Shown here piece by piece: positions 56,423 through 64,000 of a stretch of 64,000 bases of DNA (positions are counted from its first letter, which is position 1; each line of letters starts with the position of its first letter). Both the position numbers and the translations under genes were made by a program. Below the pieces are notes generated by a model. It worked only from the letters and a program-made list of their open reading frames with translations. It had not been told where the DNA came from and searched no databases. The stretch is taken from the NCBI GenBank assembly GCA_016702645.1, contig JADJDP010000050.1:62001-126000 (forward strand), written 5' to 3'. Source of the DNA: Flavobacteriales bacterium (GTDB lineage: Bacteria > Bacteroidota > Bacteroidia > Flavobacteriales_F > PHOS-HE28).

Positions 56423-59179
56423 ATGAGCACCGCCCCCTACCTGAAATGGCTGCACGAAGTTGAACTCAGCGACATCCCTACCGTGGGTGGCAAGAACGCC
56501 AGCTTGGGGGAGATGATCCAGAACCTGGGCAAGCTGGGTGTGAAGGTACCCGGCGGCTTCGTGGTGACGGTGGCGAGCTACGAGGCCTTCATCCACTTCA
56601 ACGAGCTGGATGCCAAGATCCGCGAGCTGGTAGGCAAGATGGATCCCGAGGATGTGGAGAGCATCCGCCGCGCGGGCTTGGCGGTGCGTGCCTTGGTGAA
56701 GAACGGCAAGTTCCCGGAGAACATCAGCGCGGACATTGTTGCGCGCTACTTGGAGATGAGCAAGCAGTACGGCCAGGATGCCACCGACGTGGCCGTGCGC
56801 TCGTCAGCTACTGCGGAAGACCTGCCCGATGCATCCTTCGCGGGGCAACAGGAGACCTACTTGAACGTGCGCGGTCCGGAGGAACTGCTGACCGCCGTGC
56901 GGAACTGCTTCGCGTCGCTCTTCACGGATCGCGCCATCGTGTACCGCCACAACCTAGGCTACGACCACTTCAATATCGGCCTGAGCGTGGGCGTGCAGAA
57001 GATGGTGCGCTCCGATCTGGCTTCGAGCGGCGTGGCCTTCTCCTTGGATACCGAGAGCGGTTTCAAGGACGTGGTGCTCATCAACGGCAGCTACGGCTTG
57101 GGCGAGATGGTGGTGCAGGGCAGCGTGAGCCCCGATGAATTCCTGGTCTTCAAGCCGACGCTGAACGAAGGCTTCAGCAGCATCATCGAGAAGAAGCTGG
57201 GCAACAAGGACCGCAAGATGATCTACGGTGTGGAGCCGGGCGAATCAGTGTTGGTGGTGCCGGTGGAGCGCCCCATGCGCAATCGCTTCTGCATAACCGA
57301 CGAACAGGCGCTGGAACTGGCCAAGAGCGTGGTGGCCATTGAGAAGTACTACAGCGACAAAAAGGGCACCTGGTGCCCCATGGACGTGGAATGGGCCGTG
57401 GACGGATTGAGCAAGCAGCTCTTCATCCTGCAAGCGCGGCCGGAAACCATCCACAGCCGCGGCGACGCCGACAAGGTGGTGGATTACAAGTTGCAGCCCA
57501 AGGGCGATGAGAAGATCATCGCGAAGGGCATCGCGATCGGAGCGCGCGTGGGCACCGGCAAGGTGCGCATCATGTACAGCCTCGATGGTCGCGGGGGCGG
57601 CACGGATGGCAAGGATTTCCAAAAGGGCGACGTGCTCGTAACCGACATGACCGATCCCGATTGGGAACCGATCATGAAGAAGGCGGCGGCCATAGTCACC
57701 AACAAGGGCGGCAGGACCTGTCACGCAGCGATCGTTGCACGTGAGATGGGCGTACCTGCCATCGTGGGTTGCGGCGATGCCACGGAGAAAGTGGAGAACG
57801 GGGACGAGATCACCATCAGTTGCTGCGAAGGCGACACCGGTGTGATCTACGCCGGGCACGTGCCGTACGTCACCGAGGAAACGCTGCTGAGCGCGATCCC
57901 GAAAGTGCGCACGCCCATCATGCTCAACGTGGCTTCGCCGGACATGGCCTTCAAGTTCGCCAGCCTGCCGAACGCCGGCGTGGGACTGGCGCGCGAGGAG
58001 TTCATCATCAACAACTACATCTGCGCGCACCCGCTCGCACTGCTGCAGCACAAGGAGCTCGGCGACGTGGCCCTCAGCGGCCGCATCAGCTACCTCATCA
58101 ACGGCTACGAGGACGAGGAGACCTTCTTCGTGAAGAAGCTCAGCTACGGCATCGCGAAAATTGCCAGCGCCTTCTACCCCAACAAGGTCATCGTTCGCTT
58201 CAGCGACTTCAAGAGCAACGAATACAAGAACCTCTTGGGTGGCGAACACTTCGAGCCCACCGAAGAGAACCCGATGATCGGCTGGCGCGGCGCGAGCCGC
58301 TACTACAGCGAAGCGTACAAGGAGGCCTTCGGCATGGAGTGCAAGGCCATCAAGCGCGTGCGCGAGAAGATGGGCCTGAAGAACGTGGTGGTGATGGTGC
58401 CCTTCTGCCGAACGGTGACCGAGCTGAAGAAAGTGGCCGTGGTGATGAAGCAATACGGACTGGAGCGCGGCAAGGAAGGTCTGGAGGTCTACCTCATGGC
58501 CGAGATACCGAGCAACATCATCATGGCCGATGAGTTCGCGCAATACATCGATGGATTCTCCATCGGCAGCAACGACCTCACGCAGCTCACCCTCGGCCTG
58601 GACCGCGACAGCGCGCTGGTGGCGCACCTCTACGACGAGCGCAACGAAGCCGTGAAGCGCATGCTCCGCATGCTCATCACCAGCGCCAAGAAGACCAAGA
58701 CCAAGGTGGGCATCTGCGGCCAAGGCCCCAGCGACTTCCCCGACTTCGCGCAATTCCTCGTGGAACTCGGTATCGATTCCATCAGCGTAACGCCGGACTC
58801 CTTGCTACGGAGGCCCGATCAGAGGCGTATTGCTGAAGTGGAAGCGAAGGTGCCGACGAACGGTGTGAAGGCGGAGGCAGGAGTAGACCGAATAACCTCT
58901 TCTCACTTTTTCCCCGGCAGCGTGAAGCGGATCGTGGTCCCCTGCCCTTCCGCGCTTTCGGCTTGCACGGTTCCGCCATGCGCTTCAACGAAGCTCTTCA
59001 CGATGGCCAACCCCAGGCCCGTGCTGTCCTCGCGTTCGGGGTCACCCTCCCCTTTCTCGAACACCTTTTCGAGCCTGTATGCCTCGATACCTGAACCGGT
59101 ATCCGTTACCCAGCATTCCGTGGCACCATCCTCCTCGTTCATGCGGCCGCCGATGCGCACCTCGCCGCCCGGTGAGTAG
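56423..59179 (+). CDS. ppsA: Phosphoenolpyruvate synthase (PpsA)
   Basis: PEP synthase makes phosphoenolpyruvate from pyruvate and ATP for gluconeogenesis. The ATG at 56423 (MSTAPYLKWLHEV) leads into the ATP-grasp domain (VGGKNASLGEMI, VAVRSSATAEDLPDASFAGQQETYLNV). The swivelling phosphohistidine domain follows (NKGGRTCHAAIVAREMGVPAIVG, His near residue 433), then the PEP-binding TIM barrel (GLAREEFIINN, RFSDFKSNEYKNLLGGE, YLMAEIPSNI, GICGQGPSD, SISVTPDSL). Family length ends near residue 810-820, about 58850-58885. The nominal frame runs on to 59179 antisense to the kinase gene, so an indel near 58800-58880 probably hides the stop. Confidence 0.92.
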   Translation: MSTAPYLKWLHEVELSDIPTVGGKNASLGEMIQNLGKLGVKVPGGFVVTVASYEAFIHFNELDAKIRELVGKMDPEDVESIRRAGLAVRALVKNGKFPENISADIVARYLEMSKQYGQDATDVAVRSSATAEDLPDASFAGQQETYLNVRGPEELLTAVRNCFASLFTDRAIVYRHNLGYDHFNIGLSVGVQKMVRSDLASSGVAFSLDTESGFKDVVLINGSYGLGEMVVQGSVSPDEFLVFKPTLNEGFSSIIEKKLGNKDRKMIYGVEPGESVLVVPVERPMRNRFCITDEQALELAKSVVAIEKYYSDKKGTWCPMDVEWAVDGLSKQLFILQARPETIHSRGDADKVVDYKLQPKGDEKIIAKGIAIGARVGTGKVRIMYSLDGRGGGTDGKDFQKGDVLVTDMTDPDWEPIMKKAAAIVTNKGGRTCHAAIVAREMGVPAIVGCGDATEKVENGDEITISCCEGDTGVIYAGHVPYVTEETLLSAIPKVRTPIMLNVASPDMAFKFASLPNAGVGLAREEFIINNYICAHPLALLQHKELGDVALSGRISYLINGYEDEETFFVKKLSYGIAKIASAFYPNKVIVRFSDFKSNEYKNLLGGEHFEPTEENPMIGWRGASRYYSEAYKEAFGMECKAIKRVREKMGLKNVVVMVPFCRTVTELKKVAVVMKQYGLERGKEGLEVYLMAEIPSNIIMADEFAQYIDGFSIGSNDLTQLTLGLDRDSALVAHLYDERNEAVKRMLRMLITSAKKTKTKVGICGQGPSDFPDFAQFLVELGIDSISVTPDSLLRRPDQRRIAEVEAKVPTNGVKAEAGVDRITSSHFFPGSVKRIVVPCPSALSACTVPPCASTKLFTMANPRPVLSSRSGSPSPFSNTFSSLYASIPEPVSVTQHSVAPSSSFMRPPMRTSPPGE

Positions 59180-60021
59180 GTGATGGCGTTGCTGATGAGG
59201 TTCTGGAACACCCGGCGCAATAGGCTGTGATCGGCGAAGACCATCAGATCGTCCGCTACCAGGTTGATGAGCTTGGTTTCGGAAGCGCTCGCAACCGGCT
59301 TCATGGCTTGCACGATCCCCTGCACCATGGGCCACAGGTCGAAGTAGCGCTTTACCGGATGCACGCCATCGTCCGCACCGTGGTCGGTGTTCTCCTCCAG
59401 CACCTTCGCAACGAGCGCCTCCAACTGGCCCACATTGCGATGAAGGGTCTTGATCATCTGGGCGCTTTCGACACTGCCGGACTTCTCTTGCAGATCCATC
59501 TCCAGCACACTTGCGGCCAACGAGATGGCGGTGAGCGGATTGCGCAGGTCATGCGCCACGAACGCGAGGTACTCTTCCCTGCGCCTCTTCACCTCCAGTG
59601 CGCGCTGCTCGGCGTGCGTCTTCACCGCCAAGCCGATCGCCTCGTCCAGCACCCGGTTCAGGACGTGGAACGAACGTCCCTCGAGGCTCAGATCGTTCTC
59701 CACCGCAAGATCGTGCACGCACCCACGCAGGATGTTGTACTCCGAAACCACTTCCGTGATGTCGAAGCCATCCTCGAACCGTTGGATGCCGTGCTCTGGC
59801 GGTGTCCCATCACGCAGTGCTTCCGTGATGGACGTATCCGAGGGCTGTTCCAGCGCCAGTGCCAATTCATCCAGCAGCGCCGGTATGTGATCGTTGAGGG
59901 TGGGGATATCGAGATGGGCCGCGCTTGGTAATCCGCGTACCTGATCGCGCCAGCTCTTCAGCAAAGCACTCTTCCTGTGCCGGATGAGCACAGCCACTTT
60001 GCTGATCACTTGGGTCGTCAT
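58903..60021 (-). CDS. Soluble sensor histidine kinase with RsbRD-like N-terminus
   Basis: This 372-residue protein has no transmembrane segment. Residues about 10-130 form an RsbRD-N-like helical sensor (LLKSWRDQVRGLP, GFDITEVVSEYNILRGCVHDL). HisKA follows with the phospho-acceptor H157 in AFVAHDLRNPLTAI. The HATPase domain has N-box RRVFQNLISNAITYSPGG, G1 VTDTGSGIEA, G2 STGLGLAIVKSFVEAHGG and the end GQGTTIRFTLPGKK. It is cytoplasmic and likely senses an internal signal. No response regulator is adjacent. TAGCTTTC about 25 nt upstream of its ATG is a -7 candidate. Confidence 0.9.
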   Translation of the reverse strand: MTTQVISKVAVLIRHRKSALLKSWRDQVRGLPSAAHLDIPTLNDHIPALLDELALALEQPSDTSITEALRDGTPPEHGIQRFEDGFDITEVVSEYNILRGCVHDLAVENDLSLEGRSFHVLNRVLDEAIGLAVKTHAEQRALEVKRRREEYLAFVAHDLRNPLTAISLAASVLEMDLQEKSGSVESAQMIKTLHRNVGQLEALVAKVLEENTDHGADDGVHPVKRYFDLWPMVQGIVQAMKPVASASETKLINLVADDLMVFADHSLLRRVFQNLISNAITYSPGGEVRIGGRMNEEDGATECWVTDTGSGIEAYRLEKVFEKGEGDPEREDSTGLGLAIVKSFVEAHGGTVQAESAEGQGTTIRFTLPGKK

Positions 60022-60194
60022 GGATGAACCCGCTAAGGGGGGCGAAAGCTAGGTGCAGCTCGGCCGCAAGATCCTCGTTGTCCGCATCCATTGCAGTGGA
60101 CACTCAGCGACCACAACGAGATGGGGAATTTCCGCCACATTCCGCAAGGAGACTTCGGTGGGACCATGCTGGAGTTCTTTCGCATCTTGTCCGT

Positions 60195-61262
60195 ATGCCG
60201 ATCGACGGTAAACCCATCAAGGGCCGCGGCGCTGCCGTGCAGGTGGCCAACCGCTTCCTGAAGCACAGCTACGGCGTGGTGCATTGGGAAGGCATCGACG
60301 AAGTGGAGGAAGACGATCGCCGTACACGCTACGTGGTGGAGAACCCGAAGACCATCGTGAACAAGGTGGTTTCGCCGGACCTGCCGATGAGTTGGAGCAT
60401 TAACCCCTACCAAGGCTGCGAGCACGGTTGCGCGTACTGCTACGCAAGACCCACGCATGAATATTGGGGCTACGGTGCGGGCTTGGATTTCGAACGCATC
60501 ATCATTCTCAAGCGCAATGCCCCCGAAGTACTGCGGCAAACCTTGATGAACAGGAAGTGGCTGCCGGAACCGATCATGTTCAGCGGGAACACCGATTGCT
60601 ACCAACCCGTGGAACGCAAGGAGGAGATCACGCGCCGTATGCTGGAGATCTGCTTGGAGTTCAAGCAGCCGGTGGGCATGATCACCAAGAACGCGCTCAT
60701 CCTACGCGACCTCGATATCCTTTCGGAAATGGCGCAGCTCGGCATCGCTTCCGTTGCGATCAGTCTCACCACGCTGAACGAGGACCTGCGCCGCGTGATG
60801 GAGCCGCGCACGAGCACAGGTGCCAACCGCGTCCGCACGATCGAAGCACTCACCCAGGCGGGAGTTCCCACCATGGCGATGATAGCTCCCATCATTCCGG
60901 CCCTGAACACGGACGAAGTGCCTGCACTCCTGCAAGCAGCGGGGGATGCGGGAGCGCTCGGTGCGGGCTACACCATCGTCCGCACCAACGGCGCGGTGAA
61001 ACCGGTCTTCGACAACTGGGTGCATGAGCACTTCCCGGACCGCGCGTCGAAGGTGATCGCGCAGGTGAGCGAGATGCACGGCGGCAGCATGAACGACTCG
61101 CAATACGGGCGGCGCATGAAGGGAGAAGGTGCCTTCGCACGCAACATCGATCAACTGTTCAAGATCACGCACAAGCGCGTCTTCGCGGGTCGGCGGGTTC
61201 CTGCATTGCGCACGGACCTTTTCCGACGACCGGAAGTGGGGCAGCTTGATCTGTTCCGTTGA
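60195..61262 (+). CDS. PA0069 family radical SAM protein
   Basis: This protein of about 355 residues carries the radical SAM cluster motif in NPYQGCEHGCAYCYARPTHEYWG (C75, C79, C82), preceded by the family's RGRGAAVQ-like N-terminus. Later segments are LPEPIMFSGNTDCYQPVER, RRMLEICLEFKQPVGMITKN and VAISLTTLNEDLRRVMEPRT. This fits the PA0069/SplB-like group whose substrate is unknown. I chose the ATG at 60195; the 57 upstream residues in frame run into the kinase promoter region. GCATCTTG ends 5 nt before this ATG. It ends near the poly-G tract. Confidence 0.88.
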   Translation: MPIDGKPIKGRGAAVQVANRFLKHSYGVVHWEGIDEVEEDDRRTRYVVENPKTIVNKVVSPDLPMSWSINPYQGCEHGCAYCYARPTHEYWGYGAGLDFERIIILKRNAPEVLRQTLMNRKWLPEPIMFSGNTDCYQPVERKEEITRRMLEICLEFKQPVGMITKNALILRDLDILSEMAQLGIASVAISLTTLNEDLRRVMEPRTSTGANRVRTIEALTQAGVPTMAMIAPIIPALNTDEVPALLQAAGDAGALGAGYTIVRTNGAVKPVFDNWVHEHFPDRASKVIAQVSEMHGGSMNDSQYGRRMKGEGAFARNIDQLFKITHKRVFAGRRVPALRTDLFRRPEVGQLDLFR

Positions 61263-61378
61263 GAAGGAGCGAATCCATGCCTGGGCCAGCACCTCCATCT
61301 TACCCGGCTCCACGATACGCTGTGCGCGCTTATTCACAGCGCACTACTCTTCGCGCGCTCCCGGTGTTCCACCCCTGC

Positions 61379-62146
<768 letters not shown>

Positions 62147-62265
62147 CGAAGGGATACCGAGCACCTACCACGAGCGACCTCTGTCAAGAACTGTTAACGA
62201 GATCCAAAGGCGATCGAACCCTTTTGCATGGTCCACGTCCCATGAACACAACAACCAACACGACC

Positions 62266-62661
62266 ATGAAGAAGCTGTTGATCATCGCGCTCACGGTAAT
62301 GACCGTTGCGGCGCAAGCCCAGGACACGGAGAAAGATCGCAAGAGCCCGCAGGAGCGCGCTCAACTGCAGACCGACCGTATGACCAAGGAACTTGGACTG
62401 GTGGAGGACCAAGCAGCGAAGGTGGCCGCCATCAACCTCAAGTACGCGGAGCAGGCCGAAGCGCTGCGGGCAGAACGTCAGGCGCAGATGGAAGCAATGC
62501 GCAAACAGGAAAAAGGCAAGGCCATTCAAGAGGCAAAAGAAGCGGAACTGAAAGGCGTCCTTTCGGAAGAACAGTACAAACAGTGGCAGGCGAAGAAGGA
62601 AGAGGCGAAGGCCAAGCACATGGAGAAGCGTAAAGAGATGCGCTTGGAGCGCAAGAACTGA
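62266..62661 (+). CDS. Small exported helical protein, Spy/DUF4890-like
   Basis: This 131-residue protein starts at ATG 62266 (MKKLLIIALTVMTVAAQAQ, a clear signal peptide); an in-frame ATG lies at 62242. The mature part is helical and charged: ERAQLQTDRMTKELGLVEDQAAKVAAINLKYAEQ, AELKGVLSEEQYKQWQAKKEEAKAKHMEKR. The pattern of two helices around LxLxxxQ and LSEEQYxxW is that of Spy/CpxP-like periplasmic proteins common in Bacteroidota. A chaperone or stress role is inference. Confidence 0.78.
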   Translation: MKKLLIIALTVMTVAAQAQDTEKDRKSPQERAQLQTDRMTKELGLVEDQAAKVAAINLKYAEQAEALRAERQAQMEAMRKQEKGKAIQEAKEAELKGVLSEEQYKQWQAKKEEAKAKHMEKRKEMRLERKN

Positions 62662-62670
62662 TACTAGGAA

Positions 62671-62709
62671 CGCAAAAGCCCCGCACGATAACGGTGCGGG
62701 GCTTTTGCG
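62671..62709. terminator. Strong bidirectional terminator
   Basis: A perfect 16-bp stem (arms 62671-62686 and 62694-62709, 7-nt loop) has AAAA in the left arm and TTTT in the right. It lies between the convergent Spy-like and phospholipase-like genes. Confidence 0.85.
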
Positions 62710-62727
62710 CTCCTGCTTGCTGCAAGG

Positions 62728-63705
62728 CTACTCGTGTTCCCGCCCGAATCCTTTCTGGTCCTCCTGCCACATCTCTTCCTCGGCTTTGAGCACCGCCTTC
62801 AAGCTGTCGCTCACATCCGCTTGCTCGAAGCGGTCCAGGTCCGGTTGACCGGCGTTGATCCAGGCACTGTACCAGAAGCTGCCCAGTGTGATGATGCTTG
62901 CGTTCATCCGGCGCTCCACCATGCCCATCATGGCATCCTCGTAGGCCTTGGTGTAATCGCGACTGTAGGTGCGCATCCCGCTTCGACCGCGATCCTCGAA
63001 CACGTAGCGCTGGTCCTCCGGATAGGTCTCGCTCAGGCTCTTCTCGATGCCGAGCACGCTATCCACGCAAAGGTGGCTCGCATGCACCGCCTCCCATGCA
63101 ACAGCGAGGGGATCATCGATGTACTCGGCGCGGCCAACGAGATGGTCATAGCTATCCGCACTGAGCTCGGGAATGCGGCTCTCCCAGAACGCATGGATGC
63201 CATGCTGGTTGGTGAGTTGGCCGTTGTAGTTCTCGGTGGTGTGCAACGGCACGTGCGCATCGCCGATGTAGTGCCCCAGATCCGCTGAGTAGCGAAGGAT
63301 CCGATCCACATCGCCGCGCTGGAACGCCTCGATCAAGCGTGCATAGACCACCTGGATGTGCCACGGTACGATGCCATAAGCCTTGAGCGTGTCCTCGGTG
63401 AATTTCTCCACCGCATCCTTCCACTTCACCGGGACCACCGCGAACGGGTCCTGGCCACCTGCGCCGTAATGATCGATGTCGATGTAATGCCGCGGCGCTT
63501 CATCGGGCACCGCGTACCGGCGACGATCGGGATCCACGGCGTGGTCGCTGATGAAATCCATGTGCCGCTTGAAGAAAGGGAAGATCTCTGGGGGCAGCGT
63601 GAAGCAGGCCATGCGGTTGATGCGCTTGTGGCCGTAGAAGCCCCATGCCTGAGCGGGCTCCACCACGGAAGGCGCGAGCAGGACCGCGAGTACCACCAGG
63701 ACCAC
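62728..63705 (-). CDS. Exported zinc-dependent phospholipase C/S1-P1 nuclease-like protein
   Basis: This protein of about 325 residues has a hydrophobic N-terminal signal ending PAQAW. The mature protein begins WGFYGHKRINRMA, as in the zinc phospholipase C/P1 nuclease fold where the N-terminal Trp and early His bind zinc. Other likely ligands are HYIDIDHYG and DLGHYIGDAHVPLHTTENYNGQLTNQHGIHAFWESRI (the H-x3-D motif). Substrate (phospholipid or nucleic acid) cannot be decided. The start is GTG at 63705; no ATG fits upstream without crossing the octamer repeat. Confidence 0.82.
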   Translation of the reverse strand: MVLVVLAVLLAPSVVEPAQAWGFYGHKRINRMACFTLPPEIFPFFKRHMDFISDHAVDPDRRRYAVPDEAPRHYIDIDHYGAGGQDPFAVVPVKWKDAVEKFTEDTLKAYGIVPWHIQVVYARLIEAFQRGDVDRILRYSADLGHYIGDAHVPLHTTENYNGQLTNQHGIHAFWESRIPELSADSYDHLVGRAEYIDDPLAVAWEAVHASHLCVDSVLGIEKSLSETYPEDQRYVFEDRGRSGMRTYSRDYTKAYEDAMMGMVERRMNASIITLGSFWYSAWINAGQPDLDRFEQADVSDSLKAVLKAEEEMWQEDQKGFGREHE

Positions 63706-63730
63706 TACTACGATGCCGGTGCGGAAGGAG

Positions 63731-63788
63731 GGCGCAAAGGCGCAAGCGAAGGGGGCGTGGGCTGCTTCGCGTCTTTGCGTCTTTGCGG
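63731..63788. repeat. CTTTGCGT octamer repeat with inverted partner
   Basis: CTTCGCGT (63765), CTTTGCGT (63773) and CTTTGCGG (63781) are consecutive octamers. On the other side GGCGCAAA (63731) and GGCGCAAG (63739) are reverse-complement versions, also with an 8-nt period, so the element can fold back on itself. It fills the gap between two minus-strand genes. Confidence 0.6.
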
Positions 63789-63795
63789 CCCATGA

Positions 63796-64000
63796 TTACA
63801 TGCGCACCAGTTCCCCTTCGCGCAGGATGGGGATCACGGTGCTTTGGTCGGGCGTGAGGCAATACTTCGCATCGGGCAGCAACTTCAACTGTTCGATGCG
63901 GCGACGACGCGGCGCGGCCTTCAGGATGCTCATGAAGTTGTCGCGCGCGCTCATGTACATGTACTTGGCGGCGATGCTGCTGTCCTCCTCCACGCCGAAC
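63796..64000 (-). CDS. Partial gene, C-terminal end only (runs off the window)
   Basis: The frame is open from the right window edge to TAA at 63796-63798, giving at least 66 residues: EEDSSIAAKYMYMSARDNFMSILK, then a basic RRRRIEQLKLL and the end DQSTVIPILREGELVRM. I do not recognise the family from this piece. The GTG at 63993 is unlikely to be the true start because coding continues to the edge. Confidence 0.5.
   Translation of the reverse strand, partial: FGVEEDSSIAAKYMYMSARDNFMSILKAAPRRRRIEQLKLLPDAKYCLTPDQSTVIPILREGELVRM

Noticed and set aside
57245..58753. A 502-codon minus-strand frame opposite ppsA
   Set aside because: Antisense shadow; PEP synthase motifs are on the plus strand.

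Overview
The window reads as a GC-rich Bacteroidota chromosome, most likely an uncultivated Flavobacteriales-type organism. The evidence is several type IX secretion (T9SS) cargo proteins with type A or gliding-motility-type C-terminal domains, SprB-like repeats, Bacteroidota promoters (TTG near -33, TAnnTTTG near -7), and family choices such as ClpC, the DUF349 protein, GH92 and the DHCW cupin. No phage, insertion sequence, CRISPR array, tRNA or rRNA gene was seen.

Layout. 1-12.4 kb: exported TPR, DoxX, FG-GAP, SMP-30-like and Ig-rich T9SS proteins around a HerA-type ATPase and a dipeptide epimerase. 12.5-17.7 kb: ApaG, a SulP anion transporter beside a beta-carbonic anhydrase plus a decayed second carbonic anhydrase, then the proline-catabolic dehydrogenase PruA. 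17.7-31.4 kb: a TIGR03790 protein, a SpoIIE-type phosphatase, a five-repeat DUF349 protein, thioesterase, MscL, a FecCD permease fused to an ATPase that lacks Walker A, a CsgG-like lipoprotein and a large SprB-like surface protein. 31.4-41.2 kb: gyrA, clpC, a small envelope operon, and an ECF sigma factor with a membrane-anchored partner. 41.2-48.7 kb: a probable N-glycan/chito-oligosaccharide salvage locus (aspartylglucosaminidase, sugar MFS, ROK kinase, GH92 mannosidase, GH18 hydrolase). 48.7-53.7 kb: an ArsR-headed run of small cytoplasmic proteins (three SRPBCC proteins, rifampin ADP-ribosyltransferase Arr, DUF1801, GyrI-like, AlkD). 53.9-64 kb: a T9SS nuclease, histone-like protein, PEP synthase, histidine kinase, radical SAM protein and a zinc-dependent phospholipase-like protein.

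Two whole-window patterns stand out. First, degenerate tandem repeats with an exact 8-nt period occupy several intergenic gaps and run up to start codons (pruA, the GyrI-like gene, alkD); CTTTGCGT-type octamers lie at both window ends. Second, at least eight starts have a -7-like element ending 4-5 nt before ATG, which suggests leaderless messages.

Quality caution: about ten genes, gyrA included, are broken by 1-2 nt indels, mostly in short homopolymers, and about 770 nt near 61.4-62.1 kb is almost pure G. Both look like sequencing or assembly error, so the breaks should not be read as real gene loss without read support. Interrupted genes are listed here as single features with the break positions given.
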